Notes under the pieces: model-generated
Database searches by the model: none
What the model was told of the DNA's origin: nothing
What the model saw: only the letters and a program-made list of their open reading frames with translations
Shown here: positions 35,955 to 45,435 of the stretch, piece after piece
Numbering within the stretch: the first letter of the stretch is position 1
Layout: every line of letters starts with the position of its first letter
Source: Caballeronia sp. dw_19
GTDB taxonomy: Bacteria; Pseudomonadota; Gammaproteobacteria; Burkholderiales; Burkholderiaceae
NCBI RefSeq assembly: GCF_018449515.1
Contig: NZ_JAAVUQ010000004.1
Location: 124,001 to 188,000, forward strand
Length of the DNA stretch: 64,000 nt
Direction: 5' to 3'
Made by a program: the position numbers and the translations under genes

Positions 35955-36977
35955 ATGGTCACTCTGTCCGAAGTTGCGAAGCGCGCGCATGTCACTGCGG
36001 CAACCGTGTCCAACGTGCTGCGCAATCGCGAAAAAGTCCGCCCTGAAACGGCCGACCGCGTGCTGAAGGCGATTGCTGATCTTGGCTATCGGCCGAACCT
36101 GAACGCGCGCGCGTTGGCCGAAGGCCGTTCGTCGACCTTGGCCTTGATGCTCTCCAATATCTCGAACCCGTTCTATCCCGAGTTCGTGCTGGCGGCCGAG
36201 CGCGCGGCCCGCAAGGCAGGCCACTTCCTGATGGTGTGCAATACCGACGACGACGCCGAGATTGGCCGCGCTTATCTGAATCAGATCGCGGGAACGCTGG
36301 CGGACGGCGTACTCGTGATGAACACGGACATTGCCATCAACGACCTGTGCGCGTCGGCCATGCACAGCGCGCCTATCCTGCTGGCCATGTGGGAGCATCC
36401 CGAGACGCCGCCCGCCCTGCCCTGCATAGCAGTGAATTTTGCCCAGGCGGGCGCGCTGGCCGCCGGGCATCTGCTCGAACTCGGCCACCGTGAGATCGGC
36501 CTGCTGATCGGCGATGGTTGCGGCGGCTTGCAGGATGCTCGTTCCAACGGGTTTCGCGCCGCCATGCGCGAGGCCGGGATTGAAGCAGACGCCGCGGCCG
36601 TGCTGCAGATCCGCGATTCCATAGACGCGGGTTATGCCGCCTGCATGCAGTTGATGGCGAACCGGCCGCACCTCACCGCCATTTTCGCGACCAACGATCT
36701 GTTAGCGATAGGCGCGGCGCAGGCGTTGATCACGCTTGGCCGCAAGGTGCCGGATGACGTGTCGGTGATCGGCATTACGGACATCCAGCTCGCGCATCAG
36801 GTACATCCCGCTTTGACGACCGTCGCGATCCAGACCGCGGCCATTGCGGAGTTGTCTATTAATCGGCTTATCCAGCTCATTCAAGTGCCCGAAGTGCAAC
36901 CGTCGATGGTCCTCGCTCCGCCGCCGAAACTGGTTATACGTGCATCGACGGGTCCACGGCGAGCGGGATCAACCTGA
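35955..36977 (+). CDS. LacI-family regulator of the galactoside cassette
   Basis: A 340-residue LacI/GalR protein. Residues 3-22 (TLSEVAKRAHVTAATVSNVL) form the helix-turn-helix, and NLNARALAEGRS is the hinge helix. The remainder is a ligand-binding domain. It is divergent from the sugar ABC genes and two identical operator sites lie between them, so it should repress the operon, and possibly GH42, until a sugar binds. Confidence 0.93.
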   Translation: MVTLSEVAKRAHVTAATVSNVLRNREKVRPETADRVLKAIADLGYRPNLNARALAEGRSSTLALMLSNISNPFYPEFVLAAERAARKAGHFLMVCNTDDDAEIGRAYLNQIAGTLADGVLVMNTDIAINDLCASAMHSAPILLAMWEHPETPPALPCIAVNFAQAGALAAGHLLELGHREIGLLIGDGCGGLQDARSNGFRAAMREAGIEADAAAVLQIRDSIDAGYAACMQLMANRPHLTAIFATNDLLAIGAAQALITLGRKVPDDVSVIGITDIQLAHQVHPALTTVAIQTAAIAELSINRLIQLIQVPEVQPSMVLAPPPKLVIRASTGPRRAGST

Positions 36978-37653
36978 AGCATTAACGCATTAACGCATTA
37001 ACGCATTAACGGGCGGCGTTGATATTCTTCATGCGACCATTCAGTTAGGAATACACAAGCTATTTGTAATAGTAGCGCTGTATCTTTCTATTTACTTTCA
37101 CAAAACTAACAATAGTCGATAGCACCCCATATCGATGATATTTGCGGTACTTTCCTGAGAAAGTACGCCGTCGTATTACACGATGTTACTCACGCTCCTA
37201 TCGTAACGATTCGGAATGCTTCGCCCCACACGATCGTTCAAAAACCTGCCTCCGGTTCGTTACACTGCGGTACGGTTTGATTCGTTCATTGGGCATCGTT
37301 GCATCCAACCCGTTGAACTTGTATGCACTCGTTTGATCACAAGGGGCTCCATCTTTTCGATACCACGCCGTGTCCGCTTACAGGCGAATGGAACCTGAAG
37401 AGCAGGCACAACGCGAATTCAAAAGTACGCCCCCGTCGTCGCCGGATCTCGGCCCAAGAGTTTCGCTGACGAACAAGAGAATAAGACCGCAGGAATGCCC
37501 GGCTGACTCAGCGAGCTTTTTTGCGGACCATGACGGAGCTTCCGTCAACTCCGGCTGAGCCGGAAATGAAAGACATGTGGCACTCGCCGGGCTGGGTTCT
37601 TTATCGGACCACCCGGTTATCCAGGGCAGAGTTTGTTTTCGGAGGGCGTAGGT
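36978..37653. other. Intergenic, leader of the RND operon
   Basis: 676 bp with no supported gene. It begins with an 8-bp tandem array and probably contains the promoter of the efflux operon. No regulator gene is found next to the pump. Confidence 0.45.
36979..37010 (+). repeat. Four exact copies of GCATTAAC
   Basis: 32 bp made of four perfect 8-bp units directly behind the regulator stop codon. A likely slippage-prone microsatellite. Confidence 0.85.
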
Positions 37654-38934
37654 ATGAGTGGTATGAGCGACACCGGTTCCACGCAGGTAAAGCGCCCGAG
37701 GCGCTGGCGTTTCGTGCTGTTGTTGGCAGTGCTGGTGCTGATAGGCGTCGTGGTCGTGCATTTGCTGCGGGCCAAGAAACCGCCGCGCGCGGCCGCACCG
37801 CAAGTGGTGACGGTCTCCACCGCGACGCTCGGGTCGATGCCGGAAGTCCTGAACGAACTGGGTACGGTGACGCCCACCGCTACCGTGACCGTGCTGCCTC
37901 AACTGAGCGGATACCTGACGTCGGTCGGCTATCGCGAAGGCCAGGACGTGCAGAAAGGGCAATTCCTCGCCCAGATCGATCCGCGCCAGTATGAGATCGA
38001 CAAGCAGCAGGCCGAGGCAACACTCGCCAAGGACCGGGCTTCGCTCGCGCAGGCACGCGCCGACCTCGTCCGCTTCACGCAGTTGAACGAGCGCAAGTCC
38101 ATTGCCGAGCAGACCTTTGCCGACCAGCAATTCCTCGTGCAGCAGGACGAGGCCGCGGTGAAGGCCGACCTGGCTAACATTGCGCAGTTCGACCTCGACC
38201 TGGCTTATTGCCATATCGTCGCACCGGTTTCCGGGCGCGTCGGTTTGCGTCTCGTCGATCCGGGCAACTACGTGACGGCTTCGTCGTCGCCGGGTATCGT
38301 GGTCATCACCACAATGAAACCCACCACCGTGCAATTCACGGTGCCGCAAGACTCGCTCGCAAGTGTGCTGCAGCGCATGAACGGAGGCGCGAGCCTGCCG
38401 GTCACCGCCTACAGCAGCGACAACTCGAAGGAGATCGCCACCGGCACGCTCTACGCGGTCAGCAACCAGATGGCGACGAGCACGGGCACGATAACCCTGC
38501 GGGCAACGTTCCCCAACGACGACGAGGCGCTGTTCCCGAGCGAGTTCGTCAACGTCAAGCTGCTCGTCGATACCTTGCAAAATGCCGTGCTGGTACCCAC
38601 CCCGGCGGTGCAAACCGGCGCGCCGGGCGACTATGTCTACCTCGTGAACACCAACAATACCGTGTCCGTGCATAAGGTCACCCTCGGCCCAAGCGACGGC
38701 AAGAACACGGTCATTACGTCCGGGCTTGCTGCGGGCAACATCGTGGTGACCGACGGCACCGACCGCTTGAGCGACGGCGCGAGTATCAAGGCGGCAGCAG
38801 CGCGGCCTGCATCGGGCGGCGCTGCTGCCGAAGCGCCGGCGTCCGGAGCGGGCGCGGCGAGCGGCGCTCAGGGTCAGCATAAGCACGCCCACGGTAGCGC
38901 CTCGAGCGCGGCTGCGGCCGACGCAGCCTCGTAG
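37654..38934 (+). CDS. mdtA: RND efflux membrane-fusion (adaptor) protein, MdtA-like
   Basis: A 426-residue periplasmic adaptor. A single membrane anchor (WRFVLLLAVLVLIGVVVVHL) follows a basic start. The lipoyl-like half-motifs GYLTSVGYREGQDVQKGQFLAQID (position near residue 85) and IVAPVSGRVGLR flank a coiled-coil hairpin. The ATG at 37654 is taken because GGAGGG precedes it by about 7 bp; the open frame begins earlier with a TTG. The C-terminal 45 residues are Ala/Gly/Ser- and His-rich (GQHKHAHGSAS). It is the first gene of the pump operon. Confidence 0.93.
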   Translation: MSGMSDTGSTQVKRPRRWRFVLLLAVLVLIGVVVVHLLRAKKPPRAAAPQVVTVSTATLGSMPEVLNELGTVTPTATVTVLPQLSGYLTSVGYREGQDVQKGQFLAQIDPRQYEIDKQQAEATLAKDRASLAQARADLVRFTQLNERKSIAEQTFADQQFLVQQDEAAVKADLANIAQFDLDLAYCHIVAPVSGRVGLRLVDPGNYVTASSSPGIVVITTMKPTTVQFTVPQDSLASVLQRMNGGASLPVTAYSSDNSKEIATGTLYAVSNQMATSTGTITLRATFPNDDEALFPSEFVNVKLLVDTLQNAVLVPTPAVQTGAPGDYVYLVNTNNTVSVHKVTLGPSDGKNTVITSGLAAGNIVVTDGTDRLSDGASIKAAAARPASGGAAAEAPASGAGAASGAQGQHKHAHGSASSAAAADAAS

Positions 38935-38953
38935 AAGCCGAACTCGTCCCCCG

Positions 38954-41900
38954 ATGAATATCTCCCGCCTGTTTATTCTTAGACCGGTAGCCACGCTGCT
39001 GCTGATGATTGCCCTCGTATTAGTGGGCCTTGTCGCCGTGCGCGTGCTGCCGGTCTCCTCGCTGCCCAACGTCGACTATCCGACCATCCAGGTGCAGACC
39101 TTCTATCCGGGCGCAAGCCCGGACGTGATGGCCACTACGGTGACCGCGCCGCTCGAAGTGCAACTGGGCGAGATTCCCGGCTTGCAACAGATGACCTCGT
39201 ACAGTTCGGACGGCGCCTCGGTCATCACGTTGCAGTTCGACCTGTCCCTGAACCTCGACGTCGCCCAGCAGAATGTCCAGCAGGCCATCAATGCGGCCAA
39301 CAGCTTCCTGCCGACTGGCCTGCCCGGACCGCCGACCTATGCGAAGGTGAATCCGGCGGACCAGCCGATCCTGACGCTGGCGGTCACCTCGACGTCGATG
39401 TCGCTCACGCAGTTGGAAGACGCCGCCAATAACCGCCTCGGGACGAAGATTTCGGAAGTGTCGGGCGTGGGTGTCGTCACCACCAGCGGCGGCAATGTAC
39501 CCGCCGTCCGCGTGGAAGCGGACCCGCACAAGCTAGCGGCCTATGGCCTGAATATCGACGACCTGCGCACGCTGCTCAGCTACGTCAACGTCAGCCAGCC
39601 GAAGGGCAACTTCGACGGCCCGGACCTCGACTACACCATCAACGGCAACGACCAGATCAGCGATCCGAAGGACTACCTGAACACGGTGATCGCTTATCAG
39701 AATGGCGCGCCCGTGTTCATGCGCGACGTCGCCAGCGTGACCTCGGCGCCCCAGGACGTCGAGCGCGGCGCCTGGTACAACGGCACGCCGGCCATCGTGC
39801 TGAACGTCCAGCGCCAGCCGGGGGCAAACGTGATTGCCACCGTCAACCAGATCATGAAGCAGTTGCCGCAGCTTGAATCAACGCTGCCGGCCGGCATGAA
39901 GGTCACGGTCGTCTCGGACAGCACGGGCGTGATCCGCTCGTCGGTATCCGACGCCGCGCTCGAACTCGGGCTGTCGATCGTGCTGGTGGTAGCGGTGATC
40001 TTCGTGTTCCTGCGTAATGTGCCGGCCACCATCATCCCGAGCATCTCGGTGCCGGTGTCGCTGATCGGCACGCTGGCCGTGATGTACCAGTTGAACTACT
40101 CCATCGACAACCTCTCGCTGATGGCGCTCATCATTGCCACCGGCTTCGTGGTGGACGACTCGATCGTGATGATCGAGAACATCGTGCGTTATCTGGAGGA
40201 AGGCAAGACGCCGCTTGAGGCTGCGCTCGAAGGCGCCGGGCAGATCGGCTTCACGATTCTCTCGCTGACCATCTCGCTGATTGCCGTGCTGATCCCGCTG
40301 CTCTTTATGGGTGGCGTGATCGGGCGCCTTTTCAGCGAATTCGCGGTGACGCTCGCGGTCACCATCGTGCTGTCTGCCGTGGTCTCTCTGACCGTGGTAC
40401 CCATGCTCTGCGCGCGCCTCTTGAAAGCCCAGGCCGAACGCCATCCGAGCCGCTTCGAGCGTATCAGCGAAGGCATCTTCGACAAGACGCTCGCCGGCTA
40501 CGAACGGGGCCTGCGCTGGGTGCTGGATCATCAGGTGCTGACCCTGATGGTCGCGATCGGCACCGTCGTGCTGACCGCCGTCATGTACATCGTGATCCCG
40601 AAGGGCCTGTTCCCGGTGCAGGACGTCGGCGTGATCGAAGGGATCAGCGTGGCCGACAACTCGGTGTCCTACAAGGCGATGGTGGCGCGCCAGCGGGCGC
40701 TCGCCGATGCGATCCTGAAAGATCCGGACGTGGTCTCGCTCACCTCCTACGTGGGAATCGACGGCACCAACTCCACGCTTAACAACGGCCGTTTCCTGAT
40801 CAACCTGCGCGACCATGACAAGCGTTCAGACACGGCGCAGGAGATCGCGCGGCGCCTGCAGGACGAAGTTGCCAATGTGTCCGGGATCAAGCTCTATGTG
40901 CAGCCGGAGCAGGACCTGACGCTTGACACCACGGTCTCGCCGAACCAGTACAGCTTCGTGCTGCGCGGACCGAACCAGCAGGCGTTCCAGAAGTATGTGC
41001 CGGAACTGATTGCGCGCATGAAGCAGATTCCATCGCTCGCCGATGTGCAAAGCGATATGAACTCCGACGGCTTGAGCGTGAATGTTGAAGTCAACCGGCA
41101 ACTGGCCGCGCGTTTCGGCATCACCCCGGCCACCGTCGACAACGCGCTCTACGACGCGCTGGGCCAGCGCATTGTCTCGACCATCTTCCAGCAGTCGGAC
41201 CAGTACCGGGTGATCCTCGTCGCCAAGCCCGAGTCGCTGCCCAACGTGGAGTCGATCGGCAATATCTATTTGCCGAGCCAGACGAGCAGTACCGGCCAGG
41301 TGCCGCTCTCCGGGATCGCCAAGATCCAGATCGTCAAGTCGCCGCTGGTGATCAGCCATCTGGCGCAGTTCCCGTCGGTCACCATCTCGTTCAACCTCGC
41401 GAAGGATGCGTCGTTGAGCACGGCGGTCAGGGACGTCCACGCAGCGGAACGGGCGGTCAATCTGCCGCCGTCGATCACCTCCTCGCTGCAGGGCGCGGCG
41501 CAGGCGTTCGAGGATTCGCTATCGAGCGAGGTGTACCTGCTGATCGCCGCGCTGGTGGCGGTGTATATCGTGCTGGGCGTGCTCTATGAGAGCTTCATCC
41601 ACCCGGTCACGATCCTTTCCACGCTGCCCTCCGCGGGGATCGGCGCGCTGCTCGCGTTGATGATCGCCGGCAGCGACCTCGACGTGATCGGCATCATCGG
41701 CATCGTGCTGCTGATCGGTATCGTCAAGAAGAACGCCATCATGATGGTGGACTTCGCGCTCGACGCCGAGCGCAACCATGGCAAGCCCCCGCGCGAGGCG
41801 ATCTTCGAGGCGTCGCTGCTGCGCTTCAGGCCGATCCTGATGACGACGCTCGCGGCCATGCTCGGCGCCCTGCCCATGCTGCTCGGCAGCGGCACGGGTT

Positions 41901-42091
41901 CGGAGCTGCGCCGCCCGCTGGGTCTGGCGATCATCGGCGGCCTGACCGTGAGTCAGGTGCTCACGCTCTTCACCACGCCGGTCATCTATCTGTTCTTCGA
42001 CCGGATGGCGGAGCGCACGAGGCGCTGGCGTAATCGCAACAAACCTCAAGCGCCTGACATGCCGCCGGTTCCGGAGGAGGGTACGCCGTGA
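38954..42091 (+). CDS. mdtB: RND efflux transporter subunit, MdtB-like
   Basis: A 1045-residue inner-membrane proton-driven drug pump with 12 membrane helices and two large periplasmic loops. The start MNISRLFILRPVATLLLMIA is the family signature. The proton-relay Asp pair lies in FVVDDSIVMIENI. It is one of two RND pumps that in MdtABC form a heterotrimer exporting novobiocin, bile salts and similar compounds in E. coli; substrate here is unknown. Its stop overlaps the start of the next pump gene by 4 bp (GTGA). Confidence 0.95.
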   Translation: MNISRLFILRPVATLLLMIALVLVGLVAVRVLPVSSLPNVDYPTIQVQTFYPGASPDVMATTVTAPLEVQLGEIPGLQQMTSYSSDGASVITLQFDLSLNLDVAQQNVQQAINAANSFLPTGLPGPPTYAKVNPADQPILTLAVTSTSMSLTQLEDAANNRLGTKISEVSGVGVVTTSGGNVPAVRVEADPHKLAAYGLNIDDLRTLLSYVNVSQPKGNFDGPDLDYTINGNDQISDPKDYLNTVIAYQNGAPVFMRDVASVTSAPQDVERGAWYNGTPAIVLNVQRQPGANVIATVNQIMKQLPQLESTLPAGMKVTVVSDSTGVIRSSVSDAALELGLSIVLVVAVIFVFLRNVPATIIPSISVPVSLIGTLAVMYQLNYSIDNLSLMALIIATGFVVDDSIVMIENIVRYLEEGKTPLEAALEGAGQIGFTILSLTISLIAVLIPLLFMGGVIGRLFSEFAVTLAVTIVLSAVVSLTVVPMLCARLLKAQAERHPSRFERISEGIFDKTLAGYERGLRWVLDHQVLTLMVAIGTVVLTAVMYIVIPKGLFPVQDVGVIEGISVADNSVSYKAMVARQRALADAILKDPDVVSLTSYVGIDGTNSTLNNGRFLINLRDHDKRSDTAQEIARRLQDEVANVSGIKLYVQPEQDLTLDTTVSPNQYSFVLRGPNQQAFQKYVPELIARMKQIPSLADVQSDMNSDGLSVNVEVNRQLAARFGITPATVDNALYDALGQRIVSTIFQQSDQYRVILVAKPESLPNVESIGNIYLPSQTSSTGQVPLSGIAKIQIVKSPLVISHLAQFPSVTISFNLAKDASLSTAVRDVHAAERAVNLPPSITSSLQGAAQAFEDSLSSEVYLLIAALVAVYIVLGVLYESFIHPVTILSTLPSAGIGALLALMIAGSDLDVIGIIGIVLLIGIVKKNAIMMVDFALDAERNHGKPPREAIFEASLLRFRPILMTTLAAMLGALPMLLGSGTGSELRRPLGLAIIGGLTVSQVLTLFTTPVIYLFFDRMAERTRRWRNRNKPQAPDMPPVPEEGTP

Positions 42092-45000
42092 ACATATCGG
42101 CGTTATTTATCCGGCGCCCGGTCGCGACCACGCTTCTGGCCATTGCGATCCTGATCTCCGGGGCCCTCGCCTATTTCCAGTTGCCTGTCGCGCCGCTGCC
42201 GAATATCGCTTTCCCGGTGATCGTGGTGCAGGCCCAGATGGCGGGCGCGAGCCCGAACATCATGGCCTCCACCGTGGCCGAACCGCTCGAGCGGCGGCTC
42301 GGCACGATTGCCGACGTGGAAGAGCTGACCTCGATCAGCTATGTCGGCTCGTCCATGATCGTGGTCGAGTTCGGGCTGAACCGCGATATCAACGGCGCCG
42401 CCCGAGACGTCGAGGCGGCTATCCAGGCAGCGCGTGCAGACTTGCCGACCACCCTGCGCAGCAATCCGACCTATCGCCAGTACAACCCGGCGGATTCGCC
42501 CATCATGGTGCTCGCGCTGACCTCGGACACGCTCACCAAGGCGCAGCTCTATGACTCCGCGGATTCCGTGATCCAGCAGCAACTCTCGCAGGTGAACGGT
42601 GTCGGCCAGATCACGCTGGGCGGCGGCGCGTTGCCGTCGGTGCGTGTCGAGTTGCAGCCGGGCAAACTGAACAGCTACGGCCTCGGCCTCGAAGATGTGC
42701 GCGCGGCCATCAGCGCGGCCAACGCCAACAGCGCGAAGGGCCACCTCGACGAAGGCGACCAGCGCTATGTGATCTTGTCCAACGACCAGATCAACAAGGC
42801 GGCGCCCTACCGCGACCTGGTGGTCGCCTACCGCAATGGAGCGCCAGTGCTGCTGCGCGATGTCGCCCAGGTCAGGGACTCCAACGAAAATATCCGCAAC
42901 GCCGGGCTCTATAACGGCAAGTCGGCAGTGCTGGTGATCGTCTATCCAATGCCCGGCAGTAATATCGTCAATACGGTCAGGCAGATCAGGAGCGTCCTGC
43001 CGGCAATCGAGGCGACACTGCCGAGCAGCGTCCACGTCAACGTTGCAGTGGACCGCTCGGAATCGGTCCGGGCGTCGGTGGGAGATACCGAGCGCACGCT
43101 GTTCATCGCCGTGCTGCTGGTGGTCGGCGTGGTGTTTATCTTCCTGCAGTCGCCGCGCGCCACGCTGGTGCCGGCGGTGGCGTTGCCGCTGTCTATCGTC
43201 GGCACCTTCGGGCCGATGTACCTGCTCGGCTACAGCATCGACAACCTCTCGCTGATGGCGCTCACGATCGGCACCGGCTTCGTGGTGGACGATGCGGTCG
43301 TGGTGCTGGAAAACATCACGCGCCACCTCGAACTGGGCCTGAGTCCGGAAGAGGCTGCGCTGAAAGGCAGTGGCGAAGTAGGCTTCACGGTGATCTCGAT
43401 GAGCCTCTCGCTGATCGCAGTGTTCCTGCCTATCCTGCTGATGCCTGGCATCGTCGGTCTGCTGTTCCATGAGCTCGCGGTGACGTTGTCCATCGCGATC
43501 CTGATCTCGCTTGTGATCTCGCTCACGGTCACGCCGGCCATGTGCGCGTACGTGCTGAGCCGCGAGCACGCCGGCCATTCAAAGGCCCGCTGGGCGACCT
43601 GGGTCGAGGCGCTATTCGATCGTTTCAAGAACGCCTACTCGCGTTCGCTCACCGCCGTGCTGGACCATTCGCTGCTGGTGATCCTGTTGCTGATCGGCCT
43701 GCTGGTGGCGAACGTCTTCCTGTTCAAGCTGCTACCCGCTACCTTCTTCCCGGAGCAGGACACGGGCATCCTGATCGGGCAGATCATCGCCGACCAGAGC
43801 ATCTCCTTCCCGGCGATGGAAAAGAAGCTCGCCCAGTTGCAAGCGATCGTGCAGAAGGACCCGGCGGTCGCCTCGGTGGCCGGCTTTACCGGCGGCCGCG
43901 CGCTGAACACGGCGAACGTGTTTATTGAACTCAAGCCACTGGCCCAGCGCCATGTGACCGCGACCGAAGTGGTCAACCGCCTGCGGCCCAAGCTCAACGG
44001 GGTCTCCGGCGCGCGGCTTTTCCTGCAGGCGCAGCAGGATCTGCGAATCGGCGGGCGGCAGTCAGCTGCCGAATACCAGTACACGCTGACGAGCGATGAT
44101 TCCGCCGCGCTGTTCGAGTGGACGCCCAAGCTCGTGACTGCGCTCAACAAGGATCGCAGCCAGCTGATCGACGTCAACTCGGACCTGCAGCAAAATGGTC
44201 TGCAGACCTACATCAATTTCAACCGCGCCACGGCGGCCCGCTACGGCTTCGCGCCGAACCAGATCGACAACGTGCTGTATGACGCGTTCGGCCAGCGGAC
44301 GGTATCGACGATCTACAACGCGCTTAACCAGTACTTCGTGGTGATGGAGGTGGCGCCGCAATACTGGCAATATCCGCAGACGCTCAAGCAGATTTTCATG
44401 AGCACGGCGGCCGGCAATCCGACCGGCTCGGAGCAGACGCAAATGCCGGGCGGCACGGTCACTGGCGTGACGGCCGCGAGCGCAGTCAGCACGGCTTCGA
44501 GCGCGTCGTCGAGCACCAACTCGCTGAACTCGAACGCGCAAGCCAATGCGACCAACAACAGCATCTCCAACAGCAAGGGCGGCAGTTCGAGCGGCAGCGC
44601 GGACAGCACCTCGGCCGAGACGATGGTGCCGCTGCCGGCGCTCGCCAGCTACGTCAACAACCATACATCGACCCAGGTGAACCATCAGAGCGGGCTGGTC
44701 GCCGCAACGATCTCCTTCAACCTCCCCGCCGGCGGGTCGCTCAGCAAGGCTCAAGAGGCGCTTGAGAACGCAGAACGCGAAATCGGCATGCCGGCCAGCG
44801 TCCACGGTGCGTTCGCTGGCGCGGCGCAAGCCTACGCGCAGTCAATGGGCACCATCCCGTTGCTGATTCTCGCTGCGCTAGGTGTGGTCTACATCGTCCT
44901 GGGAATACTCTATGAGAGTTCGATTCACCCGCTCACGATCTTGTCGACGCTGCCCTCGGCCGGTATCGGCGCCACCCTCGCCCTGCTGATTTTCGGCACG

Positions 45001-45435
45001 CCGTTCTCGGTGATCGCGTTGATCGGCATGATTCTTCTGATCGGTATCGTCAAGAAGAACGGCATCATGATGGTGGACGTGGCGATCCAGATGCAACGCA
45101 ACGAAGGCATGCCGGCCAAGGAGGCGATTCATGCCGCCGCCGTCGTGCGTCTGCGGCCGATCATGATGACCACGTTCGCCGCCGTGCTCGGCGCGGTGCC
45201 GCTCGCGATCGGGATTGGCCAGGGCGCGTCGCTGCGCCAGCCGCTGGGTATCACCGTGATGGGCGGCCTGATCCTGAGCCAGGTCTTTACGCTGTACACC
45301 ACACCGGTGATCTACCTGTACCTGGACCGGTTGCGCTTCAAGCTCGTCAAGTGGTCTTCCGGACTGCCGTGGAACCGGCAAGAGGAACAAATGGGGCCGC
45401 CGGAGCAATCGGGGCAAACGGATACGAAGGCATGA
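42088..45435 (+). CDS. mdtC: RND efflux transporter subunit, MdtC-like, with Ser/Asn-rich insert
   Basis: A 1115-residue partner pump, starting with GTG behind a strong GGAGGAGG. The Asp pair appears as FVVDDAVVVLENI. It is about 75 residues longer than MdtC because of an insert at about residues 771-850 that is almost all Ser, Asn, Thr, Ala and Gly (for example SSASSSTNSLNSNAQ). The insert lies in the second periplasmic loop. The rest aligns with normal RND proteins. The next gene overlaps its stop by 4 bp. Confidence 0.95.
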   Translation: MNISALFIRRPVATTLLAIAILISGALAYFQLPVAPLPNIAFPVIVVQAQMAGASPNIMASTVAEPLERRLGTIADVEELTSISYVGSSMIVVEFGLNRDINGAARDVEAAIQAARADLPTTLRSNPTYRQYNPADSPIMVLALTSDTLTKAQLYDSADSVIQQQLSQVNGVGQITLGGGALPSVRVELQPGKLNSYGLGLEDVRAAISAANANSAKGHLDEGDQRYVILSNDQINKAAPYRDLVVAYRNGAPVLLRDVAQVRDSNENIRNAGLYNGKSAVLVIVYPMPGSNIVNTVRQIRSVLPAIEATLPSSVHVNVAVDRSESVRASVGDTERTLFIAVLLVVGVVFIFLQSPRATLVPAVALPLSIVGTFGPMYLLGYSIDNLSLMALTIGTGFVVDDAVVVLENITRHLELGLSPEEAALKGSGEVGFTVISMSLSLIAVFLPILLMPGIVGLLFHELAVTLSIAILISLVISLTVTPAMCAYVLSREHAGHSKARWATWVEALFDRFKNAYSRSLTAVLDHSLLVILLLIGLLVANVFLFKLLPATFFPEQDTGILIGQIIADQSISFPAMEKKLAQLQAIVQKDPAVASVAGFTGGRALNTANVFIELKPLAQRHVTATEVVNRLRPKLNGVSGARLFLQAQQDLRIGGRQSAAEYQYTLTSDDSAALFEWTPKLVTALNKDRSQLIDVNSDLQQNGLQTYINFNRATAARYGFAPNQIDNVLYDAFGQRTVSTIYNALNQYFVVMEVAPQYWQYPQTLKQIFMSTAAGNPTGSEQTQMPGGTVTGVTAASAVSTASSASSSTNSLNSNAQANATNNSISNSKGGSSSGSADSTSAETMVPLPALASYVNNHTSTQVNHQSGLVAATISFNLPAGGSLSKAQEALENAEREIGMPASVHGAFAGAAQAYAQSMGTIPLLILAALGVVYIVLGILYESSIHPLTILSTLPSAGIGATLALLIFGTPFSVIALIGMILLIGIVKKNGIMMVDVAIQMQRNEGMPAKEAIHAAAVVRLRPIMMTTFAAVLGAVPLAIGIGQGASLRQPLGITVMGGLILSQVFTLYTTPVIYLYLDRLRFKLVKWSSGLPWNRQEEQMGPPEQSGQTDTKA

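Noticed and set aside
37378..39069. Long antisense frame opposite mdtA
   Set aside because: It is a shadow of the high-GC coding strand; no ribosome site and no recognisable protein; the plus strand encodes a clear adaptor protein.
42103..43578. 491-codon antisense frame opposite mdtC
   Set aside because: His/Arg/Asp-rich composition typical of a reverse-strand shadow. The RND protein on the plus strand is certain.
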